Shown in pieces: positions 55,386 through 64,000 of a stretch of DNA of 64,000 bases. Position numbers and translations under genes: made by a program. The stretch lies in the NCBI GenBank assembly GCA_013180625.2, contig SNVD02012892.1:496001-560000 (forward strand), in the 5' to 3' direction. Source of the DNA: Boswellia sacra (taxonomy: Eukaryota; Streptophyta; Magnoliopsida; Sapindales; Burseraceae). The notes under the pieces are model-generated. The model was not told the origin of the DNA. It searched no databases and was given only the letters and a program-made list of their open reading frames with translations. Within the stretch, counting starts at the first letter, position 1. Each line of letters begins with the position of its first letter.

Positions 55386-55455
55386 TGGAAATCTATAAGA
55401 GTCATAAATATGTATAAACACTTGAGTAGGAATGGATTTTGAGATAGACTCTGAC

Positions 55456-58400
55456 TGTAATGTCCATTGGGCTGTGAAGAAGGCCCAGCCCAGCCCAAGA
55501 AAATAATTAATTAATTAATTAATTTAAAAAAACAAGAGAAGGGGGGAGACGGAATTAGGAGAGAGAAAGGAGGGGGAGGCCGATCACTGTTCACCGCCGG
55601 CTTTGACCGCCGATTTCAGCCAATTTTCGGCGAGTCTCCGACCCCACAATATGTCGTTTTGAAGCTTGTAATGTCCTCTTTCCATCCATATATATATTGT
55701 CCTTGGGTTATTCACCGTTTTTGCAGATCGAAGCATGGAAGCCGACGGCTTCCTATGTGTTTTTCGGCCAAAATCCGGTGAGTTACCGGTAAATTTTTAC
55801 ATTAAATTAAAGCTTGTTCTATGCTCTTTCTAACCATACCATTTTTGTTACATGTTGATATACGAATTTTACAAATCAGAGAGAAATGAAATTCGGTCAC
55901 TATTCACTCATCGGCGACGATATTCCGGCGACATTCCCAGTATGCTTTCCGGCCATCAAAAGAATTTTTATAATATTATTCATCCATAAAGGAGCTTAAA
56001 TTCAATGAGTAGATTATATTTTGAGAATTTCATATTATATTAAAGTGTATTAAATTTAAGTTTTTTTTCATATGATTTAAGTTATTAGTTTGATTAATTG
56101 AGTTATATTAAATGTTTTTAGGATAGTTAATGATGATGTATGTATTTGGAAATAAATACGTGTAAATTATTAATTGTGGATAAGAGAGATAGTTACGGGT
56201 AGTGCTAATAGATTAGTTTTTGAATATATATATATATATATATAGTAAGTGTAGTCTTGAAAAGTTTGAGTACAATAGAAAAATAAATTTAAAGTGACAG
56301 ATGTAGAATGAATGTATGTTAAATGATAATAGAAAGTAGAAATTTTTTTTTTTTTTATGATTGGAAAGGAGACATTTATAATTATATGAATTGGAATAGT
56401 AAATTGAAGTATTTAGTTATTTTCTTTAAATACATACACATGTTGAAGAAATAATGTTTTTTTTTATTTACAAAATGATGAGTGATTTTATATTTAGATT
56501 AATAGCAAATTAAAAAGAAAAAGTTTTAGAAAATTAGAATTTAATTCTGCAGGGGTGGCAATGCCAAATTCTAAAACTGCGTAGTAGTAGGGGTTGAATT
56601 ACAAATTTAAAAAACTGTTCCAAAATTTGTAGGGACCTGAATGCAGAATCCTAAAAATTTTAGGATAGTAAAAAAGATTTCAGTTAATGCATGATATTTA
56701 AGAATTTAGAAATCTTTGAAATTTTGAATTGAAATACTTGGGAAATTAGTTAAATTTTGAAGTATAATTTTATGAAAGGATGTTATATAGTATGTTATAT
56801 GGAAAGTATGAGATTTTGAAATAAAAATATAAACTATGGTTTATAGTGAGATGAAAAGTATTTTATTTTATGAATATTTTATAAAGTCTTAGAAAGAGTA
56901 GGAGATTTATTTTTTTGGATAATTAGAAATATGTTTTAGTGTTTACTTAGTGATGTTTATTTAGCATTTTATAGAATTTCTGAGAATTTTAGCGAATTTA
57001 AAAGAATTCAAGTTAGTTTCTTTTGTATTTTTTTGAAGGTAAATAGACCAATTTATTATACTTGTTTCAATTATTAAGATGTTTCAAAATTAGTTTTCAA
57101 AATAGTTACAGACATAAATTTTAGTTTCAAAATTAGTTTTGAACAAAGATATAACCGTTTCAAAGAAAGATTCATAATTTATATATATGAATTGTTTTCT
57201 ATATTATTATAGATGCATATTCTACCATTTTATAGAAAGTGTAAGAGCATAATAATTACGATAATTTTTTTATAGTAATTTGATTTTGATGATTTCTTAA
57301 AATATTTGTAATTATTCTTTTAAATATTTATCATGGATTTTCAAGGATTCGGATAGTATCAGTTTCAGCCTACATAAGTTTTACAGATTTTGATAAATTT
57401 GCTTGAGAAGCAATGATTTAGCATATAAAGCATAATTCGAAAAGAAATCAATTTTAGCAGCAATAAGAAAGTTTAATTATATTATACTAAGCTAGTACCC
57501 AGCTCACTTAGACAGTGAGACAGCAGATTTCAGACAGAAAGTTATTCAGATAGAGGCATTTGGGGCCCGTTCAGACACACATAGAGGCTTTGGGCCATGT
57601 GATCTGGGCGCTTTAGCCCTTTGGGGGCAGTTCTACGTATGCTTATGATCAGATAGTAGGCCTGTGCGATGTTGGATCTCGTCAGGCAAGATCAGACAGT
57701 TTCAGGGGTAGTTGTTTAGTATAATGAAAAGAGTTTTTTTGAATATGTTTATATAAGTTAGTTGAGAAAAAAGCATGATTCACAAAAGTTTCTTTTGAAA
57801 GAAGATTTTTAAGGAAAGTATGTTTTTTATAGTAAATAATTAAAGCGATGATTTTAGCATATCATCACGAGTTTTATTTTACAAGATTGAGAAAATATGT
57901 ATCCTTTTCACTGTTTTTAAAGAGTATAGAATCAAGCAATTTTATTTGAAAATTTTTAATCAAAAGTTATTTGTTTTGAAACTTCTATGAGAGATTTGAT
58001 GATATTTTGACAAGTACGATAGATTTTTCTTAAGTATAAATATGATACGAGTTTTCTAGTTAGAAATGTATTATATGATTTTATTATGAGATAGTCATAG
58101 TCATGCAATTTATGATTAGAATAAATTTAGCAAGTGATTGAGTATATGATGAGAGGAATATTATTTAAAAGTTCTATGTTATTTTATTTCTTTTGGCATC
58201 TGTTTATACATTTTTTTTCAGAAAAAGAGATATAGTGATATATTTTGCAGTGTGTACGGGACTAAATAAGGGTGGTTTAAAGTAAAGGTACGTAACTCAT
58301 TTGCTTATATAGTTTAAGAATATTAAGTTATTTAGGTAAGTAAGTTGAAGAATTATATAAAGTATTTTCTTTACAGAGGGTTAATAAATTTTTTATAGTT

Positions 58401-59129
58401 GTATTATAAGAATGAAGTTTATAAAGAAAGTTGAGAAGAAATAGTCGTTTGTACGTTATTTTGGAAAAAAGAGTATACTGGTTCCCTTTTAAAAGTAATT
58501 ATACATTGTATTTTGTTTTAAGAAAAATGAGATTTTAGAGCACAAAGCTTTATTCAAGAAATGAGTTGTATGAAATAAAGAAAGTAATATTTTATGTAAT
58601 AAAATTTGTCCACTCACTGAGCCTTTAGCTTACTCTTTTCCTATTCTTTTTCTCAACCAAGTGCTACAGGTTTGGTGCTAAGCTATCTCTGATGCTAGGG
58701 AAGGCCACACGATGTATAATAATTTTTCATGCATTGAAAGTATTTCTTTTTTTTTATGTATTGTATAAGCTTTTAAATATTAAGTATGTTGAATATGACT
58801 TATTTATCTTTTAGTATGTTGTGGTTGATAAGGACGAAAGTCCCAAAAGAAGTTGGGATGAGGAATAGTTTAAAAGTGTATAAATGTGTGTTTTTGCAGG
58901 GGGTTTTCTTCAAATTTAGGGGAAACTCTGCCGGTTTTTCATTAAAATTTTCGAAGGATTTTTTTTAGTATTTTACATAAAAGACCTGAACTAGAAATAA
59001 TCTTTTTATGAATAGTTTTATCAAAGCGACAGAGCAAAAAGTGTGAAAAAAATAGTTAATTAAAGACTGTTCTCTTAGTGAACAGTTTTAGGCACGATTT
59101 ACCCGTGTAGCTAGGGGTGGGTCGTGTCA
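55456..59129 (+). mobile_element. Solo LTR of the long-LTR family, 3.67 kb
   Basis: It starts TGTAATGTCC and ends GGGTCGTGTCA, flanked on both sides by CTGAC (55451-55455 and 59130-59134), a perfect 5-bp target duplication. It contains no gag or pol sequence and no supported gene. The only open frames are short, such as 58786-58968. It is the same family as the reverse-oriented LTR at 21174-29531. A C/G-rich first 200 bases with CCGGC and CCGCCG words is followed by AT-rich DNA, with the conserved GC-rich core at about 57530-57680. It interrupts the old Copia. Confidence 0.92.
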
Positions 59130-59139
59130 CTGACATTGG

Positions 59140-60255
59140 TTTAGTAGATACTGTTTTAATAGACACGGGTTCAGACTCTGACATAGGTTCAATGGACACT
59201 GGTTGAGTCGACTCAATGGAGATGTTTTGAGAATTGGAGGGAATTTATGGTAGGTTAAGTGAATGAAAATCAAAGTCTTTATCTTCCATTAGTGAAATCT
59301 CCCCTTGAAGACAACACTGTGTAAAGAAAGGTTTGTTTTAAACGAAAGTGACAACTATAGAGATATAAAAATTTTTTAAGGAAGGGTGATAACATTTGTA
59401 TCCCTTTTGTCTAGAGGAATAGCCAATAAACACACACTTTATTGCTCGAGGTTCCAATTTTCCTATATTTGGGCTATGAGCATGGACAAATGAAATACAC
59501 CCAAAGATTCTAGGTATGAGACCATTGGAAGTGCGAAAATGTGGATAAATTTTGGAAAGGATGTCCATGGGGGATTGGAAATCCAACACTCTAGATGATA
59601 GTCTATTAATTAAGTATGTGGCAGTAAGAACAGCCTCCCCCTAATGGTGTTTGGGAACATTCCCATGAAATAGCAGTGCTCTAATGGTGTTAAGCAAATG
59701 GGAATTTTTCCTTTTGGCAATCCCGTCTTGCCATGGTGTATGTATACAGGATGACTCATGAATAATCCCCTCTTTTTTCAAAGTAAGAAGATAAGACTTG
59801 GTTAAAAAAATCTCGTGCATTGTCAAACCTAAAGCTTTTAATTTTTATCCCAAACTAGTTTTGAACCATGGAATAAAAATTAGGAACAACACTACTCGTA
59901 TCATATTTGTGTTTGGGCAAAAATGTCCAAGTGACACGAGTACAGTCATCAACTAGAGAAAGAAACCATTGTGAACCTAAAAATGTTTGGAACTGTAGCA
60001 AGTCCCCAAATATCACTATGAATTAGGTGAAAAGGATGAGAACTTCTTTTATTACTAATAGGAAAAGATACACAAGCATGTTTTACAAGCTCGCAAATAT
60101 CACAATGAAAATCTATAATATCTAATTCTTCAAACAAGGTAGGAAACAAATATTTTAAAACTCTAAATGATGGATGACCAAAATGAAAATGATGAAGCCA
60201 AATGGCATCTTTATTTGAGAAAGTAAGTAGTGATAAGGACAATTTAGTCATGACT
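59140..60255 (-). pseudogene. Old Copia integrase remnant
   Basis: Minus-strand frames 60251-59949, 59826-59641 and 59589-59338 follow in order. They show a zinc-region HFHFGHPSFRVLKYLFP and CDICELVKHA, then IHSDIWGL, then a C-terminal integrase part with INESSCIHTP-like words and KRKNSHLLN, and last FGCISFVHAHSPNIGKLEPR and CVFIGYSSRQKGYKCYHP. Stops and frame changes separate the pieces. Confidence 0.85.
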
Positions 60256-61008
60256 ATTTTTGAAGTCCTTTTGGGACTTGAACTATGTTTGTTTCATTTC
60301 TGGTAACGAAAGCTGATCCTTTTGGGACTTGAGGTTCAAGCATAACACCCTTTCGGATTTCTTTTGCTCGAATTAAAGAAATAGTCTCCTCCAACGATGG
60401 TGTCTCCTCTTTTTTGAGAATCTGGACCCTCACCTGCTGAATTTCAGGATTAAGTCCAGCAAGAAAATCATAGATTCGATCCTTCTCAATGACATTTTTT
60501 AATGTTGTAGTATCTTCTGCGCACTTCATCTCAATGATCCGCTAATGATCAAGCTCCTGCCACACACTTTGCAACGCCCATATTCAGTTACAGATTTGCG
60601 TCCTTGTTTGGTTGCACCAACATTGACTTTGATCTTGTACACTTGAGGTGCATCTCGCGCTTTTGAATAAGTCCGTCAAATTGAGTCTCATATATCTCTT
60701 GGAGCAGTGAAAAACATGCAGGTATAATTAATCTCAGGGTTGATTGAGTCCCATAGCCATGACATGATCATCGAATCTGCCTCATCCCACGCATCAAATC
60801 TTAGATCACCCTTTCTTGGTCCAGTTCCTAAAAGATAGTTGAGCCACCCTTTTCCCTTCAAATAAGTTCGAACAAATTGGGACCATTTTAAATAATTTTT
60901 TTCATTCAGTCTATATGCAGCCAAAACATTCTAGAGATCTCCTGTAGCCTGATTTGAATCGACTTTTTCAGATTTGGTAGAGGCAGTTTTAATCTTAGAG
61001 GTAGACAT
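60254..61008 (-). pseudogene. Old Copia Gag remnant
   Basis: A minus-strand ATG at 61008 opens the Gag frame, and a stop appears within about 30 codons. Later pieces (60924-60688 and 60529-60254) carry YRLNEKNYLKWSQFVRTYLK, MIMSWLWDSINPEI, IYDFLAGLNPEIQQVR and IRAKEIRKGVML. These correspond to words in the young Copia Gag, so the two elements are distant relatives. No complete zinc knuckle is seen. Confidence 0.85.
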
Positions 61009-61142
61009 GGTGTTTTAGGAAAATAAGAAAGGAATAAGACTATTGATCAAAGAAGGCTTAAAGGAATCTATTTTAGCAATGAAGGCTAAAAAAAAAATAT
61101 AATTAAACGAAACCAAGAAAAAAGCCTAGAGCTCTGATCCCC

Positions 61143-61387
61143 TATTGTAAAAGATGGGACCAATAGTGAATATTTTATTAATTATGGATGATTACAAATA
61201 CACAACTTAGTGGCTATATAAAGAATTCTCTAGAGACAAAGAATAGAGGAAAACTATTTACAGTAATCAATCAAGCCATAATTAAAAGAATCTTAATATA
61301 TTTATAGTAATCAATCAGACCCATAATTAAAGGAATCTGAATATCTTTCCTAATAATCAGAGATTATATTAGTTGTATACTTCCATA
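61143..61387 (-). repeat. 5' LTR of the old Copia
   Basis: On the plus strand it runs from TATTGTAAAAGATGG to ATACTTCCATA. It is 20 bases shorter than its partner because of small deletions. Confidence 0.85.
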
Positions 61388-61392
61388 GGTTC

Positions 61393-63689
61393 AATAAATC
61401 TTTCTCAACCAACAATTCTTTTGTATCTTTTAATTTTTTTTCAATTTCTAGTTCTTACCACTGCTCAATGCAGATGGCAAGAGTATACAGTAAATGGGAA
61501 GAATCTAATTGTCCTCAATTTGAATGTTTGGACGTGTCTTCTGTTACTTTTTCTGAAGATCTCTTTGGTTCTTATATCTCTTCCCAATTGCATGTGTCTT
61601 CACAAGCCATATGAGAACCTCAAAACTACAGTCTTCAATTTGATTCGGGTCTGTCTTTTGGTGCTTGTTATGCTTTCTATTCCTAATTATTTTTGGTCAC
61701 ATCAAGACCTCTTTTATGCTAAACTCTGAAGCTTTGCTTCTTGTGCATTTCCTATAGGATATTGCAGTGTTGATTTGTACATGCATGAGTGTATTAATCT
61801 ATGAAAAGGTGACTTTTTTTATGAGGGGAAAAACAGAACTCATGCCCCTACCGACCTTTATCAAATAGTGTTTACATGATATCTCTTGTCAGCATAAGAT
61901 CAGATATTGAGTTCATTACATATTTTCTTTGTGTTATTGTATGCTGCAAGTGTTACGTACATGGATAAATTCTGCTTCTTCTTTCCACGCCCAATTGCAA
62001 TTTTGTTTTAATTAGGACATGAATTTTTGAATCGGTTTGCTGTGCATAAATAAATTAGTCCTATTATTTTCTTTTTTTTTTAGGATGAATTATTTTTTGC
62101 AAACAATGTTATCATATTTGAGTTAGGATCGTTGCCTGCTCCATTGTTTCCTGTAAACATTTTAAAATAAATGTATCAAATGGAGGAAAGATGAGAGTAC
62201 TCTCTCAAGCCATTAGAAATAGAGGCTTAATGCCATAAACCAGTTCTGTTTTTCTGATTATGTGTAAGACTTTAAAGATGTTGTATAAATAAGGTTATCA
62301 AATTTAAGTTGATGAGATCCTGCATTTTCTGCTATTTCCATTAGTTGATGGGCAACCTTTTACAAGTAAGTATGACAATGCTAGTGAATGTCGGAAGTGA
62401 GGTTTAAGTAGAGAGTTTTGATTGTCACTCATAAGATTCTTGGATAAGAACTATAAGAGGGTGTGTGACTGAAAGTTTCTCCAATTTATATATATGAGCC
62501 CTATTTCACGGTAACTTTCGTCAAAATATCTGAGGTTTCAAAATAAGGGATTTTACTTCTCTGCTTTGCATCCCTTCTCGTGTTTTAGGTTCACTATTTC
62601 TTATATCTATTAATATATACTTTGTGAATCACAATTCTTACAAATCAAGTGCACCAAGAAATTCAATAACTTGCTAGGGATATTTAGGTTTGTCTTGAAA
62701 CCTTATGCATAACAGTCTAAGATAAGCGTATTGTATGTAAAGTCACTAAGATAAGCTTTGTTCTATTTTTTCCAAATATGTATCTTAATTTTCATATACA
62801 CATTTCGAGGAAGGAAATTCTTCAACGTGCCATTTGGATGCCTACAAACTTGTTTGAACTAACAGAATCATTCTATTTAATATTATGCATCTTTTTCTTG
62901 ATTGAATGGGTATATTCCAGAACTAGCTTTGAAAGTTAATGCAGTGACTAACAATATGAAAGAACTTGAATGTGAAGAGCAAGAAACTTCGTACTCTGAC
63001 TTTAACAAACACAACAGCTGTTTTGTACATTTAACGAACTCAACATTGGCTATAATGTTTAATCACTCGGGTATGCAACTGAACGATATTTAATGACAAT
63101 ATGGTCAAGACTTAAGGGGCATTGAAAGTTAATGAATAAAAATTTTACAGTACAATCATTTTAATATTGAAAAAAATTACGATAGCTTAAGATGATGTTT
63201 AATTTTATCAGTGACAAAAAGATACAAGCTCACATTGAAATGGTAATTTTAAATTTTTCTTGGAATAATTTTTGGAAATAATAGCAATACATGTCCTCTC
63301 ACATGCAATGTCTCATGTGCTCTTTTGTTTGCATGTAAGATCGGGTCTTATAATATTTTTTTTTATTTTTATGTAGATCAATATAATTTCTTTTTTAACT
63401 TGTAGTGGGTGGATTTAAAACTTAGATGGTTAAGTCAAAAAACTATAATGTCATGTTAAGTTTGTCACTTTACCTAAAAACTTAAATTAGTACAAGTGAG
63501 TCTAAAATTATTTTGATATTTCAATAATTTCGGAGTTGGAACGAACTATTGGGATGCATAAAACTATATTTTCATTTTATATGTTACAATATATATGTCA
63601 AAATCATCTTTGTTTGGGGTGGAGGTGTCTCCCTTTCTCTGTTTCTAATTGTAGTATCCTGGTCCACATTTATATTCTTATGATTTTTC

Positions 63690-63741
<52 letters not shown>

Positions 63742-64000
63742 AACGTCAAAATCAGCGTAATATAATCAATTATTAAAATTTTCTTGTATGTTTCATTTCA
63801 CACATAATTCCAGAGTTAATGATATATTTAATGTTCAAAATTTCAAATCATATAAGAATGGCATTTTTGTCAATTAATTTTAATCTTAATCACATATTTC
63901 CGATTCATTGGTCCACATTTGTATTCCGTGTTTAACTAGAATTGTGTGAATGTATATCTTCTTCTTTGTAAACCATTTTTTTGACTTCTCGACTTCGCCT
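61393..64000. other. Intergenic DNA to the end of the window
   Basis: No supported gene. The stretch 61570-61770 resembles 40770-41000 upstream of the FAR1-domain gene. A 63-codon frame at 62902-63093 has no recognisable domain. Confidence 0.5.
63697..63735. repeat. (AT)n microsatellite
   Basis: Uninterrupted AT dinucleotide run of about 38 bases. Confidence 0.95.

Larger units (their letters stand above)
53321..61387 (-). mobile_element. Old Copia retrotransposon interrupted by a solo LTR
   Basis: Related LTRs lie at 53321-53585 and 61143-61387. The flanks are GGTTT (53316-53320) and GGTTC (61388-61392), a 5-bp target duplication with one change. Between them, on the minus strand, run Gag, integrase, reverse transcriptase and RNase H pieces in correct order. 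They are split by a 3.67-kb solo LTR at 55456-59129. Without it the element is about 4.4 kb. A primer-binding-like GGGGATCAGAGCTC follows the 5' LTR, and a GAAGAGAAGTG polypurine-like tract precedes the 3' LTR. Many stops mark it as inactive. LTR tips again end in TA. Confidence 0.88.

Noticed and set aside
62902..63093. 63-codon frame with moderately complex composition
   Set aside because: No domain recognised and no neighbouring exon found; could be a leftover exon but cannot be supported.

Overview
This window is AT-rich eudicot plant nuclear DNA: spliced genes with GT-AG introns, plant-specific families (FAR1 domain, ankyrin-PGG proteins, NBS-LRR remnants) and plant transposon types. It may come from a woody species, but I cannot name a species from the sequence alone. 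I see no bacterial, organellar, rRNA or tRNA genes.

Only two cellular genes look intact. One is an ankyrin-repeat/PGG membrane protein of the BDA1 type (two exons, 34104-35749, 450 aa). The other is a short FAR1-domain protein (coding exons 44568-45134 and 51251-51436, 250 aa). Nearly everything else is mobile DNA, much of it nested.

Layout. 1-14330 is an NBS-LRR graveyard. Diverged copies of one segment (A 1-2960, B 9600-11130) and broken LRR exons (3288-3560, 13761-14324) are interrupted by a CACTA transposon (3644-9530, TSD ATG). That transposon carries a decayed Ptta/En/Spm-type ORF plus antisense fragments of a POLLENLESS3/MS5-like TPR gene and a laccase. 14330-21170 is AT-rich and holds a perfect 136-bp tandem duplication, degenerate repeats and a repeat-rich LTR-like block with five 66-bp units. 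21174-29531 is a very long solo LTR (TSD TATAT) split by a second CACTA element (24324-29128, TSD ACA), which carries spliced-gene fragments of a GDSL esterase/lipase and of ATP-citrate synthase subunit B. 32260-33520 (minus) and 36040-39211 (plus) are old endogenous pararetrovirus (Caulimoviridae-like) remnants in inverted arrangement around the BDA1-like gene. 39268-40620 is a truncated LTR element. 42960-51436 is the FAR1-domain gene, whose second intron contains a young, nearly intact Copia element (45382-50620, TSD ATTTT, LTRs about 98.5% identical by eye). 52210-52706 is a truncated Copia 5' end. 53321-61387 is an old minus-strand Copia with a second solo LTR of the long family (55456-59129, TSD CTGAC) inside it. 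The rest, to 64000, is non-coding.

The most interesting material is the pair of CACTA elements that have each picked up pieces of two unrelated host genes, the nested insertion history that target-site duplications make readable, and the young Copia in the FAR1 intron. No set of genes here forms a joint pathway. All homology statements are from reading the sequence; nothing was searched against a database.
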